Shown one piece after another: positions 43,955-52,162 of a stretch of DNA of 64,000 bases. The number at the start of each line of letters is the position of its first letter. The first letter of the stretch is position 1. The notes beneath the pieces are model-generated. The model worked only from the letters and a program-made list of their open reading frames with translations, searched no databases and was not told the origin of the DNA. Origin of the DNA: Streptomyces sp. DH-12 (GTDB lineage: Bacteria > Actinomycetota > Actinomycetes > Streptomycetales > Streptomycetaceae); NCBI RefSeq assembly GCF_002899455.1, contig NZ_PPFB01000001.1, forward strand, positions 6,580,501-6,644,500, in the 5' to 3' direction. The translations under genes and the position numbers were made by a program.

Positions 43955-45325
43955 TTATGGAGTTGCAGACGCATGGAACGGCAGATGGGTGAAGCCGCTG
44001 ATTGCTCCGCCAGGCCGGCGGACCGCCCGCCCCACTGGTCGCAGTTGCGGCAAGCGGCTGGCTAGGGTCCTGAGGGCGATCTCTCCTGCCAGTTGCGCCA
44101 AGGAGTTCTCAAGCCTCATGGCACCGTCGGCAATGAGGTGACTGGGCTGGGTACTCCGTGCGAGGTCGAAGCGGTCAGGGTCGGGGAATTGGTGGCCATC
44201 GCGGTGGGCCGCAGCGAGCGCAATCAGAACGCCGCTGCGCGGGGGCAGGGGGTGACCTGCCACCTCAACCTGCTCGGAGGCGATACGCAGGACGAACTGG
44301 TGCGGAGGATTGAAGCGCAGGGTCTCTTCGACCGCCTTGGCCGCGAGGTTCGGTGCTGTTCTGAGCGTCTGCCACTGGTCAGGACGGGCCGCGAGTGCGG
44401 CCACCGCGTTGCCGATCAGACAGACCGCGGTCTCCAGGCCGGAGGCGATCAGGGTCCTACAGACTGCGGCGATCTCTTCCAGGCTCAACTTGTCAGAGGC
44501 CATGCCTGAGCCTCCCGGACTCGTCGCTGGTGTGTCCTGACGGCCACGCCGTTGTATGTGATCGATCAGTGCGGAGAGGTCATTACCTGTCTCATCTCCG
44601 CCACGGGAAGCGGTGAGCCGACTGATGAGGTCGCCTCCAGGACTTCCTCGCCGCTCACGTTCCAATCGGATGGCGAGGGCTGCCAGATCCTCGTGCGCAT
44701 CGTGGACTGCTTCCGCCTGGGCTTCCGAAAGCGTCTCGTCGACGGGTCGGCCGATGACGTCGCAAATATCAGCAAAGTATGCCGAGTCGGCTGACGGAAT
44801 GCCCAGCACTTCACTGAGACACGCGACAACCAGTGGGAAGGCGAAGTCGTCCACAAGATCTATGGAGCCGGCATCAGCCCGCTGGCGAAGCAGGTCGTGA
44901 GCGACGGTGTCGATTCGGGTGGCGGACCGATGCAGAGCCGGGTGCAGCAGCGATGCGGCGATTGAGTACGCCTTCTCGAATCGTGTCGGCCCTGAGCAGC
45001 ACCCCTCAGCGCGAGTCGGCGCCGGACGCGTGAGCGCGCACGTATGTACGGAGCGGGTGAGTGACTCGCATGTCGAGAAACGTGGATCTTGGAGAACCTG
45101 GTGACAGCTGTCGTACGAGACGACGGCGAGCAGTCCTGTACGGCTGCGATGGGCCGGCCCCTGAGCGCGCATCTGCTCGTACAACGCGTAGGCGTCCCCC
45201 CGGAAGTCCGGCGCGATGAGTTTGCCGACAGGGTCACCGGTGCGGGCAAGAAGCCTCGTCCGCATGCTGTGCAGGCCGTACGTGCCGGCGCAGGACGACT
45301 CGATGTCTTTGGGGCGGTGGCTCAT
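43955..45325 (-). CDS. P450-fold protein without the haem cysteine (EryCII/DesVIII-like), copy 2
   Basis: A 456-residue paralogue of the gene at 37340-38656, sharing for example RTGDPVGKLIAPDFRGDAYA and QDPRFSTCESL. It keeps ExxR (EETLRF) and part of the I-helix motif (SGLETAV), but the haem loop reads HLIADGAMRLENSLAQLAGE (about 395-412), with no Phe-Gly, His or Cys. It therefore cannot bind haem in the usual way. By family precedent it would be a helper for a glycosyltransferase, none of which is visible here. GAGGGGAAG stands just before the ATG at 45325. It has a 20-residue insertion relative to copy 1 (TRPAPTRAEGCCSGPTRFEK). It is monocistronic. Confidence 0.8.
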   Translation of the reverse strand: MSHRPKDIESSCAGTYGLHSMRTRLLARTGDPVGKLIAPDFRGDAYALYEQMRAQGPAHRSRTGLLAVVSYDSCHQVLQDPRFSTCESLTRSVHTCALTRPAPTRAEGCCSGPTRFEKAYSIAASLLHPALHRSATRIDTVAHDLLRQRADAGSIDLVDDFAFPLVVACLSEVLGIPSADSAYFADICDVIGRPVDETLSEAQAEAVHDAHEDLAALAIRLERERRGSPGGDLISRLTASRGGDETGNDLSALIDHIQRRGRQDTPATSPGGSGMASDKLSLEEIAAVCRTLIASGLETAVCLIGNAVAALAARPDQWQTLRTAPNLAAKAVEETLRFNPPHQFVLRIASEQVEVAGHPLPPRSGVLIALAAAHRDGHQFPDPDRFDLARSTQPSHLIADGAMRLENSLAQLAGEIALRTLASRLPQLRPVGRAVRRPGGAISGFTHLPFHASATP

Positions 45326-45649
45326 GATCTTCCCCTCGGCAAGCGACTGTAAGCAGGGCGCTGGGCGTGGCTGTTATCCGCGGGCGTTGACGGCTCCGGG
45401 GTCGCCTTGCACTCACCGTTGATGCGAGTTCTGCCAGGTCGGCGGCAGGGCCCCGGGCGACACGTTCCGCAGGTGCGGTAGTGGGAGTGAGGAGGTCGGT
45501 GATTCCGCGGTACGTGTTCCGACTCACTGCCCATGAGTCAACGATATCCCACGTGAGACGTGAACGTATCAATCGAACCGTAGGTGACTCACGCTGTGCC
45601 CGCCCTGTTGCCCGAAGTCCCGTCCTGCTAGCGCCGGACTTGTAGGCGC
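45326..45649. other. Upstream region of the second P450-like gene
   Basis: There is no firmly supported gene. A perfect inverted repeat GACTCA-N7-TGAGTC lies at 45521-45539 and could be an operator for the P450-like gene. A 70-codon frame at 45322-45534 overlaps the P450-like start and looks spurious. Confidence 0.35.
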
Positions 45650-46290
45650 TGGCGGTGGCGTCCCTTCGTAGTCCTGGGGCTCCAGGGAGCACTCCGCGCG
45701 GGCTGGCGCCAGTCCGATGCGGGACAGATCAATACCGGGTCGTGACGGGCACCCTGTCCGCCACGGAACCCTGGGGGTTCCAGTTCGACGGGCACCATCT
45801 GGTCATCTACTACGTCGTGGGTGACCAGGTCGTCATGAGCCCCTGCTTCTGGGGCTCGGAAGCGACCTCCATGAAGGTCGATGGGCGAGACGGTCACCGT
45901 CTGCCACGAGGAGGTCGTCGCGAGCCCGGCCTTCATCAACTCCCTCACCCCTGCTCAGCGGCTCCTCGACCAAGTCGAACGAGTCGATGAAGGCGGGGGC
46001 TTTCTTCGGCAATGCGGTGCAGACGTACGAGGGCCTGCGCGGAAACAGGCCACCACCGTCCAGAAGAAGAGTCTTCTCGGCATCGTCGAGGTGTTCGTCG
46101 GCCGCGCCGAAGCCGATGTCGCCAGGGCAAGGATGGCGGAGGTCTGCCGACACCTCGACGACACCTACGTCACCTGGGCCGGCGGTATTGCCGACGACTC
46201 GGCCTTTTACGTCCGTGTGCACAGCCCCGTCGTCTGGGTCGAGGTCGACTGTCAGGGACCCGGCCCTCTCGCTGGCGCCTACTCTGCCAC
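45650..46290 (+). pseudogene. DUF3500 family protein, frameshifted and 3'-truncated
   Basis: The first frame gives VVTGTLSATEPWGFQFDGHH LVIYYVVGDQVVMSPCFWGS, a second gives SPAFINSLTPAQRLLDQVE and later VEVFVGRAEADVARARMAEV CRHLDDTYVTWAGGIADDSA FYVRVHSPVVWVEVDCQGPG, and between them a third fits FFGNAVQTYEGLRG. Together these are a DUF3500 protein (haem- or metal-binding is sometimes proposed; function unknown). At least two frameshifts are present, the N terminus is missing, and similarity ends at 46290, where an IS5 fragment begins. Confidence 0.65.
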
Positions 46291-46878
46291 CCAGAGCCTT
46301 GATGCCGCACTTTCACAGCAGGCGACGGTACTTGTCGAAGTCGTAGCCGCGGTCGGCAAACAACCGCTTCGGCTTGCCCCGTGGCCGGCCTCGCATTCCT
46401 CGAATGCGGGGGACAGCGTCGAGTAGAGGGAGCAACTGGGTGACATCGTGCCGATTAGCGCCGGTCAGCGAGACGGTGAGCGGAGTGCCGCGGCGATCAA
46501 CGAGGAGATGGTGCTTGGAGCCCGGCCGACCCCGGTCGACCGGCGACGGTCCAACATGGTCCCCCTGTGAGAGCACGGACGTGCGATCCGTCCACGGAGC
46601 AGTCGTCAAGGTTCAACGAGCCCGCGCGGGGCAGTTCTGTCAGCAGGGCGGCGTGCAGACGTGGCCAGACGCCAGCCTCGGTCCAGTCCCGCAGTCGGCG
46701 CCAGGCCGTCACTCCGGAACAACCCACCGTCTCCGCGGGGGACATCGCGCCACGCGACACCGGTCCGCAGCACGTACATGACGCCGACGAGAGCCACGCG
46801 GTCGGGAAGACGCAATCGCCCGGGACACCGTCGGCGCCGTTCGGGAGCGGGCGGCACAGCGGGGCCACCCGCTCCCAC
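46291..46878 (-). pseudogene. IS5-family transposase, frameshifted, with nonsense codon and 3' truncation
   Basis: On the minus strand the frames give RLRLPDRVALVGVMYVLRTG VAWRDVP, then WRRLRDWTEAGVWPRLHAAL LTELPRAGSLNLDDCSVDGS HVRAL, then GDHVGPSPVDRGRPGSKHHL LVDRRGTPLTVSLTGANRHD and GKPKRLFADRGYDFDKYRRL L. A TGA at 46313-46315 replaces the conserved Trp of 'YRRLLWKRGI'; five more matching codons (KCGIK) follow before similarity ends near 46291. It carries at least two frameshifts and one nonsense change. Confidence 0.75.
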
Positions 46879-47056
46879 AGGGTGTCAGGACAAGATCAGC
46901 ACGCACGCGGGTGACCCTGTCGCCCATGATCACCGAACGCAAGACCTGGGCCTCGACTCATCCTGAAACGATCAGTAAGGCAGCGTCGGCTGGCCACCTC
47001 CCGCGGCGTAGACGGGCCGCCACAGCCCTCGCGAACGCTCCGGTCCCGGACGGACG

Positions 47057-47335
47057 GTGACACCGGCGCCGCCGCTGGCCGAGGCAGACCTGTCTGTCGA
47101 GGGCACCGCCTGCTCCGCGTCACCATCCTGCTGCGCCTGCGCAAGCGGATCGACGACGCCACCCGGCACCGTCGTCCACGTCATCGCCACCGACCTCGTC
47201 GTACCGCTCGATCTGCCCGCCTGGTGCCCCATGACTGGCCATACCTACCTCGGCCCGATCCCTGGCAGGCAGCCGGTGTACGCCTACGGCTCACCCCCGG
47301 TGCCCGCACCACCCGCCCTGACGCGCCTGGGGTGA
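47057..47335 (+). pseudogene. TusA-like sulfurtransferase-fold protein, internally frameshifted
   Basis: The C-terminal part is well conserved: TTPPGTVVHVIATDLVVPLD LPAWCPMTGHTYLGPIPG, the 'PLDLPAWCHLTGH.Y' pattern of actinobacterial TusA/SirA-like proteins. The middle (SASPSCCACASGST) is nonsense in this frame, while a neighbouring frame over the same bases reads RVTILLRLRKRIDDA, exactly what the family has. A pair of compensating indels therefore scrambles about 20 codons, including the region of the usual CPxP cysteine. It may be expressed but is probably inactive. Confidence 0.55.
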
Positions 47336-47359
47336 ACCCGGCCCGGGAACGGAAGGGTT

Positions 47360-48502
47360 TCACACCCCGGAGGAGACCTGCGCCTTCTCCTTGCCGCCTT
47401 CTCCCCCGGCCGCGGCGAGCCGCTTGTTGCGGCGCACGGAGGACCAGAAGGAGGCGCCGATGAGGACGACACCGATCATGCCGGTGATGAACTCGTTGAT
47501 CTCGTACTGGACGGTGACCAGGAGGACGATCGCCAGGGCGCCGATCGCGTAGTGGGCGCCATGCTCCAGGTAGACGTAGTCGTCCAGGGTGCCCTCACGG
47601 ACCAGGTACACGGTCAGCGACCGGACGTACATGGCACCGATGCCGAGGCCGAGGGCCATCAGGACGATGTCGTTGGTGATGGCGAAGGCGCCGATGACGC
47701 CGTCGAAGGAGAACGACGCGTCCAGGACCTCCAGGTAGAGGAACATGAAGAATGCGGCCTTGCCGGCCAGCTCGACCGCCGACTTGGGCTTGCCCGCTCG
47801 CTCGGCCTGTTCCTCGGCCTCGTGCTCGCGTTCCTCCTCTTCCTCGAGCTTGTCCTCGAAGAAGCCGGAGAGGCCGCCGACGACCAGATAGGTGATCAGA
47901 CCGGCGATGCCGGAGAGCAGGACCGTCTCCGCCTTGTCGGCGTGGGTGCCGCCGTGCTGGTGGGCGTGGGCACCGAAGGTGATCGCGGAGACCAGCAGCA
48001 CGATCAGGGCGATGCAGACCGACAGCATGTCGACCTTGCCCAGCTTGGCCAGCGGGCGCTCCAGCCAGCCCAGCCACTTGATCTCCCGGTCCTCGAAGAT
48101 GAAGTCAAGGAAGATCATCAGGAGGAACATGCCACCGAAGGCGGCGATCGACGGATGCGCGTCGGTCACCAGCTCCTGGTAGCGGTCCTTGTCGGTGAGG
48201 GCGAGGTCGACGGCCTCGATCGGGCCGAGGGACGCGCTGACGGCGACGATGACGACCGGGAAGACCAGGCGCATGCCGAAGACGGCGATCAGGATGCCGA
48301 TGGTGAGGAAGATCTTCTGCCAGAAGGCATTCATCTTCTTCAGGATCCCGGCGTTGACCACCGCGTTGTCGAAGGACAGCGAGATCTCCAGGACGGACAG
48401 GATCGCCACGACGCCGAAGGCGGCCCACCCCCCGTAGAAGATCGCGGCCACCAGGCCGAGCGCGGTGACCGCGAACGACCACCCGAAGGTCTTGAGAACC
48501 AC
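47360..48502 (-). CDS. DUF475 / TerC-superfamily integral membrane protein
   Basis: A 380-residue protein with about nine hydrophobic helices. Family markers are the paired acidic membrane motifs LEISLSFDNAVVNA (helix 2) and LYLEVLDASFSFDGVIGAFA (later helix), FLDFIFEDREIKWLGWLE, and a highly charged cytoplasmic loop (EDKLEEEEEREHEAEEQAER). TerC relatives take part in tellurite resistance and several export manganese; DUF475 members are less studied. The GTG start at 48502 lies only 3 bases after the RraA stop, so it is the last gene of the leftward sugar-acid operon. The divalent-metal demand of tartrate-type dehydrogenases may explain the link (inference). Confidence 0.85.
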   Translation of the reverse strand: MVLKTFGWSFAVTALGLVAAIFYGGWAAFGVVAILSVLEISLSFDNAVVNAGILKKMNAFWQKIFLTIGILIAVFGMRLVFPVVIVAVSASLGPIEAVDLALTDKDRYQELVTDAHPSIAAFGGMFLLMIFLDFIFEDREIKWLGWLERPLAKLGKVDMLSVCIALIVLLVSAITFGAHAHQHGGTHADKAETVLLSGIAGLITYLVVGGLSGFFEDKLEEEEEREHEAEEQAERAGKPKSAVELAGKAAFFMFLYLEVLDASFSFDGVIGAFAITNDIVLMALGLGIGAMYVRSLTVYLVREGTLDDYVYLEHGAHYAIGALAIVLLVTVQYEINEFITGMIGVVLIGASFWSSVRRNKRLAAAGGEGGKEKAQVSSGV

Positions 48503-48505
48503 GGG

Positions 48506-48994
48506 TCAGCTCACCGTGCCTTCGGGGAGGAGGGCGATGCCGTCGTCGTCGGCGTGCAGGATGTCGCCGGGGCGGAAGGTGACGCCGCCGAAGGTGAGGG
48601 GGACGTCGACGGCTCCGGCGGAGTCCTTGGCGCTCTTGCGCGGGATGGTGCCCAGCGCCTTGATGCCGAGCCGGAGTCCGGCGAGTGTGGCGCTGTCACG
48701 GACGGCGCCGTGCAGGACGAGGCCGGCCCAGCCGTTGTCCTGGGCGGCGCCGGCGATAAGGTCGCCGACCAGGGCGGTGCGCAGGGAGCCCCCGCCGTCG
48801 ACGACGAGGACGGCGCCTTCCCCGGGAGTGCGCAGCAGGTCGCGCAGGAGCCCGTTGTCCTCGTGGCAGGAGACGGTGCGGACGGGTCCTGCGAAGCCTC
48901 GGTGGGCGCCGAACTGGCGGAACTGCAGGTCGCAGACGCGTAGTTCGGTGCCGTACCGGTCGACGAGGTCGGCGGTGGGGACGGGGGTGACCAT
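48506..48994 (-). CDS. RraA-like protein (RNase E inhibitor fold / HMG aldolase family)
   Basis: A 162-residue protein: TADLVDRYGTELRVCDLQFR, GAVLVVDGGGSLRTALVGDL IAGAAQDNGWAGLVLHGAVR DSATLAGLRLGIKALG and GDILHADDDGIALLPEG. It fits the RraA family in length and in the GGG-S-RTA-GD and GxxRD motifs. In E. coli RraA inhibits RNase E, but the same fold includes 4-hydroxy-4-methyl-2-oxoglutarate/oxaloacetate aldolases, whose metal-binding GD...RD signature is present here. In an operon for hydroxy-acid breakdown an aldolase or oxaloacetate decarboxylase role is at least as likely. The ATG at 48994 is chosen with GGAG 6 bases before; ATG at 48997 is adjacent. Confidence 0.8.
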   Translation of the reverse strand: MVTPVPTADLVDRYGTELRVCDLQFRQFGAHRGFAGPVRTVSCHEDNGLLRDLLRTPGEGAVLVVDGGGSLRTALVGDLIAGAAQDNGWAGLVLHGAVRDSATLAGLRLGIKALGTIPRKSAKDSAGAVDVPLTFGGVTFRPGDILHADDDGIALLPEGTVS

Positions 48995-49046
48995 CATGTG
49001 CTCCTTCTTCGCTGGGTGGCTGCCGCGCTCGCGGCTCATCCGGCCG

Positions 49047-49691
49047 TCAGGGGGATGGGGGTGCGAGTGCGGCAGCCTGCTCGGGGGTGAGGGGACGGGT
49101 GGTGCGTCCGCGCAGGAGGAGGTGCAGCTTGGCGGTCTCCTCCAGTTCCTCGATGGCGTCGGCGGCCTGCTCCATGGACGCGCCGGCGATGACGGGCCCG
49201 TGGTTGGCGAGGAGGACGGCGTGGTGGGTGCGCGCCGTCCGCTCGGCGAGCGGTTTCAGGGCGCTGTCGCCGGGGGCGTGGTAGGGGAGGAGGGGGAGGG
49301 TGCCGACGCGCATGGCGTAGTACGCGGTGAGCGGGGGTAGCGCGTCGGCGGGGTCCACGTCGGCGAGGCAGGAGACGGCGGCGGCGTGGGTGGAGTGCAG
49401 GTGGACGACCGCGTGGGCGCCGGGCCGGGCGCGGTAGAAGGCGGCGTGCAGGAACGCCTCCTTGGTGGGCCGGGGTCCGTCGAGGTGCTTGCCGTGCAGG
49501 TCGGTGCGCGACAGGTCGGTCTCCTCGACCGTGCCGAGGCTGGAGCCGGTGGGCGTGAGCAGCAGGCTGCCGTCGGCCAGGCGGACGGACAGGTTGCCGG
49601 TGGAGCCGTGGGTCAGACCGCGCGTGAAAAGGGAGCGGGCGGTGCGGACGATGAGCGTGCGAGCCGCCGACTCGTCGGTGTAGGCGGTCAC
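49047..49691 (-). CDS. otnC: 3-oxo-tetronate 4-phosphate decarboxylase (class II aldolase family)
   Basis: A 214-residue class II aldolase/adducin-fold enzyme. Markers: THGSTGNLSVRLADGSLLLT PTG (phosphate-binding loop), the Glu of KEAFLHAAFYRARPGAHAVV HLHSTHAAAVS with the zinc-binding His-x-His, and HHAVLLANHGPVIAG with the third His. OtnC enzymes decarboxylate 3-oxo-tetronate 4-phosphate to dihydroxyacetone phosphate. Assignment rests mainly on fusion-like coupling: the GTG start at 49691 overlaps the otnK stop codon by 4 bases. An L-fuculose/ribulose-phosphate aldolase reading is less likely given that neighbour. Confidence 0.85.
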   Translation of the reverse strand: MTAYTDESAARTLIVRTARSLFTRGLTHGSTGNLSVRLADGSLLLTPTGSSLGTVEETDLSRTDLHGKHLDGPRPTKEAFLHAAFYRARPGAHAVVHLHSTHAAAVSCLADVDPADALPPLTAYYAMRVGTLPLLPYHAPGDSALKPLAERTARTHHAVLLANHGPVIAGASMEQAADAIEELEETAKLHLLLRGRTTRPLTPEQAAALAPPSP

Positions 49692-50962
49692 TTGGTCTCC
49701 TCGACCGGGGCCGCGAGGGCGCGGGTGAACAGGTCGGGTGCGCCGAAGTTGCCGGACTTGAGCATGAGGGCGAGGTCGCCGTGCTGGGTGGTGGCATAAG
49801 TCCAGGGCACACCGGGGTCGGCCTCCTCGCCGACCAGGACCGCACGGACGCCGAGGGCCGTGGTGACGGCGCCGGACGTCTCCCCGCCGGCGACGAGGAG
49901 TCGGCGTACGCCGCGCTCGACGAGGTGGGAGGCAAGGGCGCCGAGGAGTTCCTCGACCTGCGCGGCTGCTTCCGTGACGCCCAACTGGGCCTGTACGGCC
50001 GACAGTTCCTCGGGTGAGGCGGAGGCGTAGATCAGGACGGGCAGTTCGGGGTCCTGCTGGTCGTACCAGGCCAGTGCCTCGCCGGTGACGTCGCGGCCGG
50101 TGGCGGCGGCGAGGACGTCGAGGTGGAAGGAGGGCAGGCCGGCGGCGTAGAACTGGGCGATCTGCTCCAGGGTACGGGCGGAGCAGCTGCCGGCCAGGAC
50201 GGCGGCCCGTCCCTGGGACGGCGTCGGTTCGGCGACGGACGGACCGGTGGCGGGGTAGGCGTGCCCGAGTCCTTCGGCGAGGCCCGCTGCCCCGGCGACG
50301 ACCGGCAGTTCGAGGGCGGCGGCGCCGAGCACGGCGAGGTCGTCGTCGGTGAGGGCGTCGGCGACGACGTGCCGGACGCCGGCCTGCTGGTGGGCGGTCA
50401 CGGCGTCGCGGACGGCCTCGACCCCGCGCCGCACGGTGGCCCAGTCGACCAGGCCCACCGGGTGGCGGGTCTGTGCGGACAGCAGACGCACCAGGGCGGA
50501 GTCCGTCATGGGGTTGAGGGGGTGGTGGCGCAGCGGCGAGTCGGACAGCAGCTGGTCGTGGACGAACAGGTGGCCCTGGTAGACGGTGCGGCCGTTGGGC
50601 GGGGAGGCGGGGCAGTGCAGGGTGACGGCGCCGCCGGCGGAGTCCAGGAGGGCGTCGGTGACGGGGCCGATGTTGCCCTGGGGCGTGGAGTCGAAGGTGG
50701 AGCAGTACTTGAAGTACACCTGCGCGGCGCCCTTGGACCACAGCCAGCGCTGGGCGGCGAGGGAGTCGGCGACGGCCTCGTCGGCAGGCGTCGAACGCGA
50801 CTTGAGGGCGACCACGGCGGCATCGCAGTCGGCCGGGAGCGCGGTGGTGTCGTCCGGGGTGCCGAAGACCAGGGCGGTGCGCAGGCCGGCACGCCGGAAG
50901 GCCGCGGCGACATCGGTGCCGCCGGTGAAGTCGTCGGCTATGCAGCCGATGCGCAGGGTCAT
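49688..50962 (-). CDS. otnK: 3-oxo-tetronate kinase (DUF1537 four-carbon acid sugar kinase)
   Basis: A 424-residue kinase of the DUF1537 family. The N-terminal substrate domain starts RIGCIADDFTGGTDVAAAFR and includes YFKYCSTFDSTPQGNIGPVT; the C-terminal nucleotide domain has VLAGSCSARTLEQI, RRLLVAGGETSGAVTTAL and TTQHGDLALMLKSGNFG. Members phosphorylate four-carbon sugar acids; the OtnK subgroup uses 3-oxo-tetronate made from erythronate or threonate. The adjacent otnC supports that subgroup. The ATG at 50962 is 80 bases after the dehydrogenase stop, within the same leftward operon. Confidence 0.9.
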   Translation of the reverse strand: MTLRIGCIADDFTGGTDVAAAFRRAGLRTALVFGTPDDTTALPADCDAAVVALKSRSTPADEAVADSLAAQRWLWSKGAAQVYFKYCSTFDSTPQGNIGPVTDALLDSAGGAVTLHCPASPPNGRTVYQGHLFVHDQLLSDSPLRHHPLNPMTDSALVRLLSAQTRHPVGLVDWATVRRGVEAVRDAVTAHQQAGVRHVVADALTDDDLAVLGAAALELPVVAGAAGLAEGLGHAYPATGPSVAEPTPSQGRAAVLAGSCSARTLEQIAQFYAAGLPSFHLDVLAAATGRDVTGEALAWYDQQDPELPVLIYASASPEELSAVQAQLGVTEAAAQVEELLGALASHLVERGVRRLLVAGGETSGAVTTALGVRAVLVGEEADPGVPWTYATTQHGDLALMLKSGNFGAPDLFTRALAAPVEETK

Positions 50963-51042
50963 GGTCGTGGTCTCTCCTCAGGCGCGCGGGCGGAGCAGGG
51001 GGCCGGGGCGGGCGGCGGAGTCACCCGCCCCGGAGTGGACGG

Positions 51043-52125
51043 TCAGTGCTGGCCGGCGCCGATGGCCTTGATGACGGCGGCGGTGAACTCGGTGGTGGAG
51101 GCGGAGCCGCCGAGGTCGCGGGTGGAGGTGCCGGCGGCGATCGCGTCGGCCACGCCCTTCTCGATGATCTCGGCGACGGTGGCGAGCTTCTCGTCGCCGT
51201 GCTTGGCGGCGAGCCACTCGAAGAGCATGGCGCCGGAAAGGATCATCGCGACCGGGTTGGCGACGTTCTGCCCGGCGATGTCCGGGGCGGAGCCGTGGGA
51301 CGCCTGGGCCATGGCGGTGGTGGCGGACGAGTTGATGGACGGGGCGGTGCCGAGCGAGCCGGAGATCTCGCCGGCCAGGTCGGAGAGGATGTCGCCGAAC
51401 ATGTTCTCGGTGACGATGACGTCGAAGTCCTGGGCGCGGCGCACCAGGTGGACGGTCATGGCGTCGATGTGGAAGTCGTCCACGGCGACGTCCGGGTAGT
51501 CCTTCGCCACTTCCTGGCACACCGTGCGGAACAGGCCGGTGGTGAGCTTGAGGACGTTGGCCTTGTGGACGATCGTGAGCTTCTTGCGGCGCGAGCGGGC
51601 CAGGTCGAAGGCGACGCGGGCGACGCGCTCGGTGGCCTCGCGGGTGATGATGCCCAGCATGATCGCGGTGTCCGGGGTGGGCATGAACTCGCCGGTGCCC
51701 GCGTAGGTGTTGCGGTCGGCGTAGAAGCCCTCGGTGTTCTCGCGGACGATGACCAGGTCGGCGTTGTCGCAGACGGCCTTCGCGCCGGGGAAGGACTTGG
51801 CGGGGCGGATGTTGGCGAAGAGCTGGAAGTGCTTGCGCAGGGTGCCCGAGGGATTGAGGGCGGACTTGTGCGGCTCGGGGTAGCTCACGGAGTCGTGCGG
51901 GCCGAGGTACCAGCCGTCCAGCCCGGCGAGGGCGTCCTTGGTCTCCTCGGGGACCGGGGTGCCGTGCGTCTCGATGGCGGAGGCGCCCAGCGGCAGGGTC
52001 ACCCAGTCGACCTGGACGCCGGCGGCCTGCGCGGCGGCGGTGGCGATCTCGACGGAGGAGGGGACGATCTCGGGGCCGATGCCGTCGCCCTCGAGGACGC
52101 CGAGGCGGTAGGTCTTGCTGCTCAT
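51043..52125 (-). CDS. Isocitrate/isopropylmalate dehydrogenase family protein (tartrate-dehydrogenase-like), copy 1
   Basis: A 360-residue beta-decarboxylating dehydrogenase: LGVLEGDGIGPEIVPSSVEI, the substrate loop NPSGTLRKHFQLFANIRP, VRENTEGFYADRNTY, KKLTIVHKANVLKL, the metal/cofactor Asp region VIVTENMFGDILSDLAGEIS and HGSAPDIAGQNVANP. These NAD-linked enzymes act on (2R,3S)-type hydroxydiacids: isopropylmalate, tartrate, malate or 4-phospho-threonate-like substrates. The usual isopropylmalate recognition residues are not obvious, and leuB normally stands elsewhere. In this operon it may generate the oxo-tetronate used by OtnK (inference). It is a paralogue of the gene at 60741-61820. Confidence 0.85.
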   Translation of the reverse strand: MSSKTYRLGVLEGDGIGPEIVPSSVEIATAAAQAAGVQVDWVTLPLGASAIETHGTPVPEETKDALAGLDGWYLGPHDSVSYPEPHKSALNPSGTLRKHFQLFANIRPAKSFPGAKAVCDNADLVIVRENTEGFYADRNTYAGTGEFMPTPDTAIMLGIITREATERVARVAFDLARSRRKKLTIVHKANVLKLTTGLFRTVCQEVAKDYPDVAVDDFHIDAMTVHLVRRAQDFDVIVTENMFGDILSDLAGEISGSLGTAPSINSSATTAMAQASHGSAPDIAGQNVANPVAMILSGAMLFEWLAAKHGDEKLATVAEIIEKGVADAIAAGTSTRDLGGSASTTEFTAAVIKAIGAGQH

Positions 52126-52162
52126 GGTGCGGGTTCCTCTCAGAACAGGGGGGTGGGGCGGG

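Noticed and set aside
45322..45534. 70-codon frame upstream of the second P450-like gene
   Set aside because: It overlaps the P450-like start, is Arg/Pro/His-rich and has no ribosome-binding site or homology I recognise.
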